Shown here: positions 1 to 9,816 of the stretch, one piece after another
How the letters are laid out: each line of letters starts with the position of its first letter
Numbering within the stretch: position 1 is the first letter of the stretch
Position numbers and translations under genes: made by a program
Notes under the pieces: model-generated
What the model saw: only the letters and a program-made list of their open reading frames with translations
What the model was told of the DNA's origin: nothing
Database searches by the model: none
Source: JACKII01 sp041687435
Lineage (GTDB): Bacteria > Pseudomonadota > Alphaproteobacteria > Bin95
Assembly (NCBI GenBank): GCA_041687435.1
Contig: JAWLBX010000011.1
Coordinates: forward strand, 1-64,000
DNA length: 64,000 bases
Direction of reading: 5' to 3'

Positions 1-98
1 TCGCAACCCGTTACGACAAGCTCGGCTCAACCTACCTCGCCATGATCAAACTGGCCGCCATCCGCATCCGATTGCGCGTTTATGAGTCGACCGCCTAG
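1..98 (+). CDS. IS5-type transposase, C-terminal end only
   Basis: The third frame is open from the window edge to TAG at 96-98 and encodes about 31 residues beginning ATRYDKLGSTYLAMIKLAA. The motif ATRYDKL followed by a hydrophobic LAxxxLAA stretch is the usual C-terminal end of IS5-group DDE transposases. The catalytic residues lie outside the window. No right-end inverted repeat can be assigned without the left end. The downstream membrane-protein frame is open back to base 86, so the element may have landed in or next to the 5' end of that gene. Confidence 0.65.
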   Translation, partial: ATRYDKLGSTYLAMIKLAAIRIRLRVYESTA

Positions 99-112
99 AC
101 TTTTTATCCTGG

Positions 113-763
113 TTGGTTAGCCGGAAACTCGGTGGCGATTTTCTGCGCTCGTTGCGGACCGCTCATTCTAGATGGACACGGCTTTGGCAAGTCGGATGGC
201 ATGGCGCTGTCGATATTGCCGTTGCCCTCGTTCTGCTGGCTTTGCTTGCCTTCCTGCTGGGCCTTGTGATGGAAGGTACGCGCCTCGCTACCGGTTGGAG
301 CGGCAGCGTGGTTGCCGAGATTGAGCGGGCAGCGGCGGAGCCGTTCGGCCAGGGCCTTTGGATCACGCTGATGCTGTTCTCGACCCTGGTGCCGACGCTG
401 TTGCATTTCGGCATGCTGCTGTTCGCGCCCCTGGTGTTCGTCGGCCCGCCGGAGGAGAAGAAGCAGCAATGGCTGGACGTGCTGCGGCGCAAGCCGGCAC
501 AGGGCGAGATCAAAGACGGACGCTTTGACCCTGAAAACCCTGCTCACCAACGCGCCGCCAGCGAGGCTGCCAAATGGCTCACCGGCCACCAGGACGGGCT
601 CGCCCATCTGGGCCGCATGGCCTGGACCTTGGGCGTCGGCGGCGCCGTTGTCGGCTTGATCTGGCTTGGCTTCAAAATGGCGGAGACCACGCCGGCCGAC
701 CAACTGGCCAGTGTCGCCCGTTACGGCGTCTCGCTGGCCGGAACTCTCTTCGGCCAGCGATAA
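113..763 (+). CDS. Membrane protein of unknown function, start uncertain
   Basis: A 216-residue frame beginning at a TTG. I do not recognise the family. Hydrophobic segments at about residues 32-52, 80-111 and 168-187 suggest three or four membrane spans, with a charged loop (PPEEKKQQW, about 111-150) between the second and third. No convincing ribosome binding site precedes the TTG, the first in-frame ATG is residue 53, and the frame stays open upstream to base 86, inside the transposase tail. It may therefore be a gene that lost its 5' end to the insertion. The opposite-strand frame over the same bases is Gln/Arg-rich and looks like a shadow. Confidence 0.55.
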   Translation: MVSRKLGGDFLRSLRTAHSRWTRLWQVGWHGAVDIAVALVLLALLAFLLGLVMEGTRLATGWSGSVVAEIERAAAEPFGQGLWITLMLFSTLVPTLLHFGMLLFAPLVFVGPPEEKKQQWLDVLRRKPAQGEIKDGRFDPENPAHQRAASEAAKWLTGHQDGLAHLGRMAWTLGVGGAVVGLIWLGFKMAETTPADQLASVARYGVSLAGTLFGQR

Positions 764-856
764 ATCAAGGCAGAGAAGCGTACGGCAGCCTTTGAATAGC
801 TCCATCGCATTGCTGTGCGAACACGGGGCCGCGGTGTTCGCCAGGCCGAAGGAGAT

Positions 857-885
857 CCCGGATCGGCGCGGGCGCGCCGTCCGGG
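857..885. terminator. Strong GC hairpin between convergent genes
   Basis: CCCGGA-T-CGGCGCG pairs with CGCGCCG-TCCGGG across a two-base GG loop, giving 13 base pairs with one bulged T. Flanking GAT/ATC can extend it. It sits between the stop of the upstream membrane protein and the stop of acsA, which converge here. Neither strand has a T run, so it is a plausible bidirectional pause or Rho-assisted terminator and not a classical intrinsic one. Confidence 0.4.
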
Positions 886-921
886 AATCGGTGCCAGCGG
901 GGGTTTGCTGACGGCGGCAGC

Positions 922-2859
<1,938 letters not shown>

Positions 2860-2984
2860 GGATGCCTCCTCCGGGAGATACTGGGTGGCTGCTGACAGCC
2901 CTTCTCTAGCGTATGGTCTATCGTTCGATGGTAGTCCAGGCTATTGGACTTCCGTCGAGACGGCCATTCTAGAAGGAAGAGTCC

Positions 2985-3278
2985 ATGCCTGCCTACGTGA
3001 TTGCCCGCGTCAATGTTACCGATCCCGGCCGCTACGCCGATTACCGCGCCCTGACCCCCGCGGCAGTAGCCGCTTTTGGCGGCAAGTTCGTGGTGCGCGG
3101 CGGGGAGATCGAAACGCTGGAAGGGCCGGAGGAGACGCGGCGCGTGGTGGTGTTGCAGTTCGACTCGATGGAACAGGCCCGTGCCTTCTATCATTCCGAA
3201 CAATACCAGACCGCTGTCAAAATCCGACAGGAAGCATCCGAAGGCCAGTTGATCCTGGTCGACGGGCACGAGGAATAG
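2985..3278 (+). CDS. DUF1330 family protein
   Basis: A 97-residue cytoplasmic protein starting MPAYVIARVNVTD, with the DUF1330 pattern: a YxxYR element (YADYRALTP), a GG-x-EI segment and a C-terminal FYHSEQYQ. The family adopts a dimeric ferredoxin-like alpha/beta barrel, and its biochemical role is unknown. AGAAGGAAGAG upstream of the ATG is a good ribosome binding site. It lies 10 bp before an EamA transporter gene on the same strand and is probably co-transcribed with it. That does not by itself reveal a substrate. Confidence 0.88.
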   Translation: MPAYVIARVNVTDPGRYADYRALTPAAVAAFGGKFVVRGGEIETLEGPEETRRVVVLQFDSMEQARAFYHSEQYQTAVKIRQEASEGQLILVDGHEE

Positions 3279-3288
3279 CGCGGGCTTC

Positions 3289-4179
3289 ATGGGGCTTGTC
3301 CTTGTCTTTCTGCTGACGCTCGGGTCGATCTGGGGCGTTTCCATGAGTGCGACCAAGCTGGCCGTGCAGGATTTCGGTCCGTTTTCGGTCGTCTTCTGGT
3401 ATGCGCTGATCGCCTTCCTGGTACTGGGCACGCTGTCCTTGGTGCGCCGCAAGCCGCCGCCGCTGGACGCACGCCACATCCGCTATTATCTCGCCAGTGG
3501 CCTGATCGGCTTTGCCATTCCCAGCCTGAACAACGTGATCGTGGTGCAGAACGTACCGGCGGGCATCCTCTCGACGATTATCGCGACTGCGCCGGTGTTC
3601 ACCTACGCCATCGCGCTGGCGGCCCGGCAGGAGCGCTTCCAGGCCCTCCGCGCCATCGGCATCGGCTTCGGGCTGGTCGGCACGCTCGTCATCCTGCTGC
3701 CGGAACAGAGCCTGCCGAGCCCGGCCATGGCACCCTGGGTCGCGCTCGGTCTATTGACACCGTTCCTGTACGGCGTCACCGCGGTGATCATCAGCCGGTT
3801 CATGCCGCGAGAAACCGACTCGATGACGCTCGCCACCGGCTTTCTGGGAGTCGCCACGGTGTTCTTTCTGGCCATCGTGCTGGCAAGCGGCGGGGCGGAA
3901 ATGCCCCTGCCGCCGGTCTGGCCCGCAAGCCATATGGTGCTTTGGCTCGGCATATCGTCCAGTGTCGCCTATGTCCTGTATTTCCAGATCATCCGCATGG
4001 CCGGCCCGGTCTATCTGAGCCAGGTCGGCTATCTGGTCGTCAGCGTTGGCGTGGTGGCGGGCATGCTGATCTTCGGCGAACGCCATAGCACCTGGGTCTG
4101 GGTCGGCATCGGGCTGATGGTATCCGGCCTGACGCTCATCAATCTGGGCCAGTTGCGGGCGGCGTGGGCGGCGCGATGA
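3289..4179 (+). CDS. EamA/DMT-family transporter, first of a tandem pair
   Basis: A 296-residue inner-membrane protein with about ten hydrophobic segments in two EamA repeats. The N-terminal GSIWGVSMSATKLA and the internal IPSLNNVIVV are typical of drug/metabolite transporters. The family exports amino acids and other small metabolites, and the substrate here is not predictable. The start ATG is 10 bp after the DUF1330 stop and its own stop overlaps the ATG of the next EamA gene. The two proteins are clearly paralogous, so this looks like a tandem duplication. Confidence 0.9.
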   Translation: MGLVLVFLLTLGSIWGVSMSATKLAVQDFGPFSVVFWYALIAFLVLGTLSLVRRKPPPLDARHIRYYLASGLIGFAIPSLNNVIVVQNVPAGILSTIIATAPVFTYAIALAARQERFQALRAIGIGFGLVGTLVILLPEQSLPSPAMAPWVALGLLTPFLYGVTAVIISRFMPRETDSMTLATGFLGVATVFFLAIVLASGGAEMPLPPVWPASHMVLWLGISSSVAYVLYFQIIRMAGPVYLSQVGYLVVSVGVVAGMLIFGERHSTWVWVGIGLMVSGLTLINLGQLRAAWAAR

Positions 4180-5084
4180 TGGCGCGAACCAGAACCGCCG
4201 GCACGGCCAATCTGCCGATGCTGGTGGCCTTGGGAACGATCTGGGGCCTTAGCAATCCGCTCACCAAGCTGGCGCTGGAGGAGATAGAGACCTTCGCCTT
4301 TGCCTTCTGGCAGGTGACGCTGGCGCTGGCGGTGCTGGCGGCCATCGCCCTGGTGCGGCGGAGCTGGCCGCCGCTGGGCGGCCAGCATCTGCGCTATTAT
4401 GTGTTCAACGGGCTGATCGGCCTCGCCATTCCCGGCTTGAACATCGCGATCGTGGTGCAGCACATTCCGGCGGGCCTGATGAGCGCCATCGTCTCCACCG
4501 CCGCGCTGTTCACCTATGTCCTGGCGGTGGTGCTGCGGCAGGAGCGGTTTCAATGGCTGCGCGCATGCGGCGTGCTGCTGGGCCTGGCCGGCGCACTGCT
4601 GATCCTGGTGCCGCGCACCAGCCTGCCCGAGGCCGACATGGCCGGCTGGGTGCTGATGGCAATGCTGACGCCGCTCTGCTATGGCATCAACGGCGTGTTC
4701 GCCGAACGCTTCATGCCGGACAGTACCGGCACCGCCACCATGGCCCTCGGCCTGCTGGCGACCGCAAGCCTGTGCTATCTGCCGGTGATGCTGGCAAGCG
4801 GCCAGGCCGGGCTGCCTCTGCCGCCGGTGTGGCCATCCACCTATGCGCTCTATGCCCTCGCACTGGGGGCGTGTGGCGCCTATCTCCTGTATTTCAGCCT
4901 GATCCGGCACGCCGGCTCGGTGTTCATGAGCCAGGTCGGCTATATCGTCGTCGCCATCGGCATCGTCGGCGGCATGCTGATCTTTGGCGAGCGCTACAGC
5001 CTTTGGGTCTGGGGCGGCGTGGCACTGCTGATGGCGGGCCTGACCCTGGTCAATGCCGGGCAGGATGCCCGCCATCCGGCATGA
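4176..5084 (+). CDS. EamA/DMT-family transporter, second of a tandem pair
   Basis: A 302-residue ten-span membrane protein with the same layout as its upstream neighbour. LGTIWGLSNPLTKLA, YYVFNGLIGLAIPGLN, the central segment before ERF and the C-terminal SQVGYIVVAIGIVGGMLIFGE all have close counterparts in the upstream protein. I chose ATG 4176, which overlaps the upstream stop as ATGA, over the upstream in-frame GTG at 4164. Translational coupling implies that both are made together, perhaps acting as a pair. Substrate unknown. Confidence 0.9.
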   Translation: MMARTRTAGTANLPMLVALGTIWGLSNPLTKLALEEIETFAFAFWQVTLALAVLAAIALVRRSWPPLGGQHLRYYVFNGLIGLAIPGLNIAIVVQHIPAGLMSAIVSTAALFTYVLAVVLRQERFQWLRACGVLLGLAGALLILVPRTSLPEADMAGWVLMAMLTPLCYGINGVFAERFMPDSTGTATMALGLLATASLCYLPVMLASGQAGLPLPPVWPSTYALYALALGACGAYLLYFSLIRHAGSVFMSQVGYIVVAIGIVGGMLIFGERYSLWVWGGVALLMAGLTLVNAGQDARHPA

Positions 5085-5168
5085 CGGTTCGCGCATGGAC
5101 GGGCGCCGGGTGCCGGGTTAGCGTAGCCCGCATCCAAGCCCGATTTTCCGCAACGAGGAAACACAGTC

Positions 5169-5954
5169 ATGACCGATTTATCCGCCCTGCAAATGGTCAA
5201 GGTCGAAATCGCCGACCACATCGCCACCGTCACCATGAACAACCCGCCGGTGAACGCGCAGAACCAGCAATTCCACGATGACATGATGCTGGCCTTCGAC
5301 ACGATCAGCGACCTGCCCGAGGTGCGCGTCGTCGTGCTGACGGGCGAGGGCAAGTGCTTTTCCGCCGGCGCCGACATCCGCGGCCGCGCGGGCAAGGAGC
5401 GTGGGCCCGGCGACCAGTGGCAGCACAGCCGGCGTGCGCGCGAGTGCTTTCATGCCATCGTCGAATGCAAGAAGCCGGTGATCGCCGCCATCAACGGCGC
5501 CGCACTGGGCGCTGGCCTGGCCGTGGCCGCATCCTGCGACATCCTGTTGGCGGCGGAAGAAGCGACTCTCGGCCTGCCAGAGATCAATGTCGGCCTACTG
5601 GGCGGCGGCCGCCATACCATGCGCCTGTTCGGCCATTCCAAGACGCGGATGCTGATGTTTACCGGCCAGCGCCTGACCGGCCGCGAACTGGAAGCGCTGA
5701 ACGTGGTCGAGAAATGCGTGCCGCTGGCGGAACTGATGCCAACCGCGATGGCACTGGCCGCCGACATTGCCTCCAAGAGCCCGATCGCCATGGTGCTGGC
5801 CAAGCACGCGCTCAACACCATCGAGGATATGAGTCTGCGCGACGGCTACCGGTTCGAGCAGAACATGACCGCCGAACTCGGCAAATACGAGGACAGCAAG
5901 GAAGCTATGCTGGCCTTTGCCGAAAAGCGCAAGCCGGTGTTCAAGGGGCGGTAG
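5169..5954 (+). CDS. Enoyl-CoA hydratase/isomerase (crotonase) family protein
   Basis: A 261-residue crotonase-fold protein. The oxyanion-hole segments are GKCFSAGADIRG and INGAALGAGLAVAASCDI. The second acidic residue is kept in LPEINVGLLGGG, but the first hydratase glutamate, normally within GGGxELA, is replaced by a neutral residue. Simple crotonyl-CoA hydration is therefore doubtful; isomerase, hydrolase or dehydratase activity is possible. GAGGAAACACAGTC precedes the ATG. It converges on the DUF1737/DapA-like operon. Confidence 0.9.
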   Translation: MTDLSALQMVKVEIADHIATVTMNNPPVNAQNQQFHDDMMLAFDTISDLPEVRVVVLTGEGKCFSAGADIRGRAGKERGPGDQWQHSRRARECFHAIVECKKPVIAAINGAALGAGLAVAASCDILLAAEEATLGLPEINVGLLGGGRHTMRLFGHSKTRMLMFTGQRLTGRELEALNVVEKCVPLAELMPTAMALAADIASKSPIAMVLAKHALNTIEDMSLRDGYRFEQNMTAELGKYEDSKEAMLAFAEKRKPVFKGR

Positions 5955-5984
5955 AGTTTCGTTCAGGAACCTGCTTCTACAACC

Positions 5985-6010
5985 CCGCCGCCGGGTCGAG
6001 CCCGGGGCGG
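5985..6010. terminator. GC hairpin between convergent genes
   Basis: CCGCCGCCGGG pairs with CCCGGGGCGG across TCGAG with one bulge. It lies between the stops of the plus-strand crotonase and the minus-strand DUF1737 gene. No T run follows on either strand, so termination is an inference from position and stem strength. Confidence 0.35.
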
Positions 6011-6034
6011 TAGTGGTGGGATCGGAAAGCCGGG

Positions 6035-6241
6035 TTACAACTCACCCAGCGCCATGCCCGGCTCGTACTCGCGGCCGGGCACCTCCTTCACGACGGCCTG
6101 GCCGCAGACGACATGGCCCTTGACCGGGTCGAAGGTGAGGGTGGGGGCGCCGTAAAGCTCCCACCCCCGGTTCAGCATCTCGGTCACCCGATGGCAGAAG
6201 GCCGAGTCATCCTTGCCGGTCAGATAGCGGTAGGCGCGCAT
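6035..6241 (-). CDS. DUF1737 domain small protein
   Basis: A 68-residue protein starting MRAYRYLTGKDDSAFCHRV with the pattern RGWELYGAPTLTFD. This matches the DUF1737 family, short proteins of unknown function common in alphaproteobacteria. The ATG at 6241 is 14 bp after the stop of the DapA-like gene, so it is the last gene of a three-gene minus-strand operon. A longer frame reading through from 6616 overlaps the DapA-like gene and is a shadow. Confidence 0.85.
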   Translation of the reverse strand: MRAYRYLTGKDDSAFCHRVTEMLNRGWELYGAPTLTFDPVKGHVVCGQAVVKEVPGREYEPGMALGEL

Positions 6242-6255
6242 CGCTCTCTTGCCCC

Positions 6256-7158
6256 TCAGGCCGCCAGCGCGAATTTGGTGCCGTCGAGGGCGGCAAACAG
6301 CGCCGCTTCCTCCTCTGCCTTCAGCGCGACCACCGGCGGGCGCGTCGTCAGCCAGCCCTTGTCGCCGGTGTGCCGCGCGACCACGGACTTCAGCGCCGGA
6401 ATCAGGACCTGGCCTTGCAGGGCGAGGCGCTGGGCCGTCAGTTCCTCCTGGATCGCATCCACATTGGCGTCGTTCTGCTTCGCCAGCACCTCCGCACAAA
6501 GCGCGACGGTGACGTTGGCGGTCGCGGAGATCGCACCGACACCGCCCGCACGCAGCACCGGCAGCAGGAACTGCTCCGAGCCCGCAAACACGCCGAAGCC
6601 CGGGAAGCGGCGGCACATTTCCAGCATGTTGTTCAGGTCGCCGCTGGAATCCTTGATGCCGGCAATCGTCTGCGGATAGGCCTTCAACAGCCGTTCGATC
6701 AGGTCGTGGCTGATCGGCGTCGCCGACATTTGCGGGAAGTGGTAGAAATAAATGCGCAGCTTGTCGTCTGCGACCCGCTGGATCACTTCGGAATAGGCCG
6801 CGTAAAGGCCATCATCCGACACGTTCTTATAGTAGAACGGCGGCAGCATCACGACGCCGGCCGCACCGTGGCTCAGCGCGTGCCTGGTCATCTCCACCGT
6901 ATCCGGAATGGCGCAGGAGCCGGTGCCTGGCAGCAGCTTGTCGCCGCCGATGCCGCCCTCCGCCACCGCATCCAACAGCTTGCGCTTTTCGGCAACGCTG
7001 AACGAGTTCGCCTCGCCCGTGGTGCCCAGCACCGCCAGGCCGTTCGCGCCCTGATCCAGCAGCCATTGGCAATGGCTGACGAATTTGGCCGTATCGGGGG
7101 AAAGGTCCGGGTTCATCGGCGTCAACGCCGCCACCCACACACCGCCTGGCTGGGTCAT
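6256..7158 (-). CDS. DapA-like class I aldolase (dihydrodipicolinate synthase family)
   Basis: A 300-residue TIM-barrel aldolase. GTTGEANSFS at about 45-54 forms the phosphate/carboxylate loop, Tyr139 (YFYHFP) is the proton relay and Lys169 (GIKDSSG) the Schiff-base lysine. The family includes true DapA, N-acetylneuraminate lyase, keto-deoxy sugar acid aldolases and dehydratases. The neighbour is an enolase-superfamily enzyme, so breakdown of a sugar acid (dehydration, then retro-aldol or decarboxylation) is more likely than lysine synthesis. The start at 7158 was chosen because MTQPGGVWVAALTP is the expected N-terminus; the frame runs further upstream without support. Confidence 0.9.
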   Translation of the reverse strand: MTQPGGVWVAALTPMNPDLSPDTAKFVSHCQWLLDQGANGLAVLGTTGEANSFSVAEKRKLLDAVAEGGIGGDKLLPGTGSCAIPDTVEMTRHALSHGAAGVVMLPPFYYKNVSDDGLYAAYSEVIQRVADDKLRIYFYHFPQMSATPISHDLIERLLKAYPQTIAGIKDSSGDLNNMLEMCRRFPGFGVFAGSEQFLLPVLRAGGVGAISATANVTVALCAEVLAKQNDANVDAIQEELTAQRLALQGQVLIPALKSVVARHTGDKGWLTTRPPVVALKAEEEAALFAALDGTKFALAA

Positions 7159-7265
7159 GGTCGAGGTTCTCCCAATACTGGAGGTTGGATTGCCGCGGAC
7201 CCTACCTTGCGCCGCGGGGCCGGTCCAGGCGCATTTCCGCAGCCCGCAACCGGCAACCGCCACGC

Positions 7266-8435
7266 TCAAACCATCTTGCGGTAGCGCGCCACGAAGTCCT
7301 GGTTGATGGTCACGCCCAGGCCCGGCCGGTCCGGGATTTCCAGATGGCCGTCGATAATGGTGAAATCCTCCTCCACCAGATCGTGCAGCATCGGGTTGGC
7401 GCCCAGCGAGTATTCGACGATGAAGCCGCTGGTGCTGCTCGCCAGCACGTGCAGGCCGCTCGCAAAGCAGAGCGCGCCGCCCCAGAGATGCGGGGCGAAG
7501 CGGATCTGGTAGGCCGCGGCAATCGCCTCGATCCGCACCGCCTCCGTAATGCCGCCCGCAATCGAGAGGTCGGGCTGGAAAATGTCGGCCGCCCGCAACT
7601 CCGCCAGATCGCGGAAGGCGAAGCGGGTGAACTCGCTCTCGCCGCAGGAGATCGGAATGTCGGTCGAAGCCCGCACCTCTGCCTGGCCGCGCTTGTCGTC
7701 GGCAGTCACGGGCTCCTCCAGCCAGTCGATGTTGCAGTCGGTCACCGCCCGGCAGAAACGCTTGGCTTCCGAGACCGTGAAGGTGCCGTGCGCGTCGCAC
7801 ATGATGGCGATGTCCGGGCCTAGGTATTCCCTAGCCGCATGCACCCGCTCGATGGAATGGGCCAGCGTGCCGTCGCCGGAGCCGACGCGCATCTTTACCG
7901 CCTTGAAGTTGCCGCGGTCGATATAGCTTTTCAGCTCCGCGCCGACCTCCGCCGCAGGTTTCCAGCCGCCGGAGGCGTAGGCCGGCATTTTCTCGTGCCG
8001 CCTGCCGCCCAGCAGCTGGTGCACCGGCGCGTTCAGACTCTTGCCGAGAATATCCCAAAGCGCCATATCCACGCCGCTGATCGCGCTCACCATGTGGCCG
8101 CGCCGGCCCAGGATCGGGAAGACGTGGCCGCGATCGATGGCGTAATGGGCGCGGCTGCCGTTGTACATCACATCCCAGAGCCGCGAGATCTGGCGCGGGT
8201 CCTGGCCGATCAGCAGCGGCGCCAGTTCCTGCTCGACGATGGTGACGAGCCCGGCATTGGTCCCAGCCGAGCCGACCGCCGCCTTCGCCTCGCCATAGCC
8301 GGTAACACCGGCATCCGTCTCCACCTCCACCAGCGTCGCATCGAACGAGGTCGTGCGGCCGAAGTCAGAGGTGTGCTGCTGGGCCTCCGGAATCGGCACG
8401 CTGAGCCAGTGGGCGCGAATGGCGGTGATTTTCAT
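7266..8435 (-). CDS. Mandelate racemase/muconate lactonizing enzyme family protein
   Basis: A 389-residue enolase-superfamily enzyme. The metal ligands are Asp214 (CDAHG), Glu240 (WLEEP) and Glu266 (CGESE). The base pair typical of the mandelate racemase subgroup is visible: Lys181-x-Arg183 (AVKMRVG), with Arg replacing the usual second Lys, and the His-Asp dyad His316 (FAPHLWGG) and Asp289 (FQPDLSIAGG). It is probably an acid-sugar dehydratase or racemase working with the downstream DapA-like aldolase. AAGGAGAAACACCCC precedes the ATG. First gene of the operon; a 500-bp gap lies upstream. Confidence 0.92.
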   Translation of the reverse strand: MKITAIRAHWLSVPIPEAQQHTSDFGRTTSFDATLVEVETDAGVTGYGEAKAAVGSAGTNAGLVTIVEQELAPLLIGQDPRQISRLWDVMYNGSRAHYAIDRGHVFPILGRRGHMVSAISGVDMALWDILGKSLNAPVHQLLGGRRHEKMPAYASGGWKPAAEVGAELKSYIDRGNFKAVKMRVGSGDGTLAHSIERVHAAREYLGPDIAIMCDAHGTFTVSEAKRFCRAVTDCNIDWLEEPVTADDKRGQAEVRASTDIPISCGESEFTRFAFRDLAELRAADIFQPDLSIAGGITEAVRIEAIAAAYQIRFAPHLWGGALCFASGLHVLASSTSGFIVEYSLGANPMLHDLVEEDFTIIDGHLEIPDRPGLGVTINQDFVARYRKMV

Positions 8436-8489
8436 GGGGTGTTTCTCCTTTTTGGTCCCGCAAAGCAGCCCGATACCCTGGGACTGATT

Positions 8490-8499
8490 TTGTATTCAA
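8490..8499. promoter_or_regulatory. Possible GntR/FadR-type operator
   Basis: TTGTATTCAA is an imperfect dyad of the TTGTATACAA type bound by many FadR-subfamily GntR regulators. It is 55 bp upstream of the enolase-superfamily gene, a reasonable operator position for sugar-acid catabolism. No regulator gene of that family is present in the window, so this is weak. Confidence 0.25.
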
Positions 8500-8650
8500 T
8501 CCCGGCGTTTGATGGCTACATCGATCACCGTCTGCGCCCGCCTGCCGGCGAACCGGATCAGACCTGCCGGGTCATTCCGGAAGCCACAATTGCGAACCAT
8601 CTTGATCACGCAGATGCATGGCTGCCTAAATACATGACTTTTCGGCGATA

Positions 8651-8684
8651 AACCAACCGCCCTTTCAATCAGGGCCCATTGGTT
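8651..8684. repeat. Inverted repeat with nested stem
   Basis: AACCAA pairs with TTGGTT and, inside that, GCCCT pairs with AGGGC around TTCAATC. There is no T run. It could be an operator or a transcript-processing hairpin in the gap upstream of cpaB. I see no second copy. Confidence 0.35.
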
Positions 8685-8936
8685 GTGAGCATCCAATACG
8701 CTCATATCCCCATCGCGCATATGGCAGGCTCGACCGCACGGGCCAGTTGATGCCGATCCTAGTTCTGGCCAGAGTTGATTTTCGGGTTTAAACTGATAAT
8801 TGCACCTATAACGAACCCGTAGGGGTGGCTTGCGGATGCAACCAGCGGCGTGGGGCGAATTTGATCGTGGTGATTCCCCGCTTTGTAAGCCCGCCGCATT
8901 CTCGCGGCATCCGCAACCCGGAGTGCAGGCTCAGCG

Positions 8937-9743
8937 ATGATCAGGCTTATCCTTTTTGGGCTCGCCGTCGCTGCCGCCACGGCCGCCTTTATGATGTACC
9001 GTCTGGGCAGCACGCCGCCGCCCGCACCGGTCGAAACCACTGTGTCGGCGCCAGAGGTGGCCGAGGTGCAGGTCCTCGTGGCGCAGCGCGCACTGCCCGA
9101 AAGCCACCGCATCGCCCCCGGCGATATCGGCTGGACAACCTGGCCTGAAACGCGCGTGCAGCCATTCTTCACCGTCGCCGGGCCAAGCGAGATGCCGCTC
9201 GCGGATATCGAGGGGCTTTACACCAACCGCTCCTATGGCGCGGGCGAACCACTGGATGTCGGCGCGCTGAAGGCAAAACGCGTCGAACGGCTGTCGGACC
9301 GGGTCTCGCCGGGAATGCGCGCGGTGGCGGTGGCGGTGTCGGCCGCAACGACCGCCGGTGGCTTTGTGAAGGTGGACGATTACGTGGACATCATCCGCGT
9401 GGGCGAGGCCGGAAACGGCGCGGCAGGCAGCAGCGTCATCCTGGAAAATGTCCGGGTGCTGGCTGTGGGCGCGTCGATGGGCGATGTTCCAGGGATGAAC
9501 GGCACGGACGTGTCCGGCACCGTGGCTGCCAATCCCGGCACCGTGACGGTGGAACTGACGCCGCAACAGGCCAACCTGCTGGCCACTGCCGACTACGAAG
9601 GGCGGCTCGCGCTGGCGCTGCGGACCCGCGCGGACCGTGCACCGGCCGCGCCAGAGGCGCCTGGCCCCGAAATTCCGGTGCAGCCAAGACATTCTATCGA
9701 CGTGTTACAGGACAAAACGTGGGTGCCTTACGAGGTGCCCTGA
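8937..9743 (+). CDS. cpaB: Flp pilus assembly protein CpaB/RcpC
   Basis: A 268-residue periplasmic protein with an N-terminal membrane anchor (residues 2-19) followed by a SAF-type domain (PESHRIAPGDIGWTTWPE) and the RcpC/CpaB core (RAVAVAVSAATTAGGFVKVDDYVDII). In Tad systems CpaB sits with the secretin CpaC and helps the outer-membrane channel. First gene of the plus-strand block cpaB-cpaE-TadE-like-TadE-like-cpaA-TadG-like. The ATG at 8937 is the only start that keeps the anchor. Normal length for the family. Confidence 0.93.
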   Translation: MIRLILFGLAVAAATAAFMMYRLGSTPPPAPVETTVSAPEVAEVQVLVAQRALPESHRIAPGDIGWTTWPETRVQPFFTVAGPSEMPLADIEGLYTNRSYGAGEPLDVGALKAKRVERLSDRVSPGMRAVAVAVSAATTAGGFVKVDDYVDIIRVGEAGNGAAGSSVILENVRVLAVGASMGDVPGMNGTDVSGTVAANPGTVTVELTPQQANLLATADYEGRLALALRTRADRAPAAPEAPGPEIPVQPRHSIDVLQDKTWVPYEVP

Positions 9744-9816
9744 CTCGACACCTTGCGGCCAATCAAGCCGCACACAACACCCCGCCAGCGGCCAGCCCCG
9801 AAGGAGAGAGTCCCCC

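Larger units (their letters stand above)
8436..8936. other. 501-bp gap between a catabolic operon and the Tad locus
   Basis: This is a divergent intergenic region serving the enolase-superfamily operon (minus) and cpaB (plus). It contains no convincing gene. Two motifs are listed separately: a TTG-N4-CAA dyad at 8490 and a hairpin at 8651. The last 150 bp before cpaB are AT-richer (TTGATTTTCGGG, TATAAC) and probably contain the cpaB promoter, but I cannot fix its hexamers. Confidence 0.6.
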
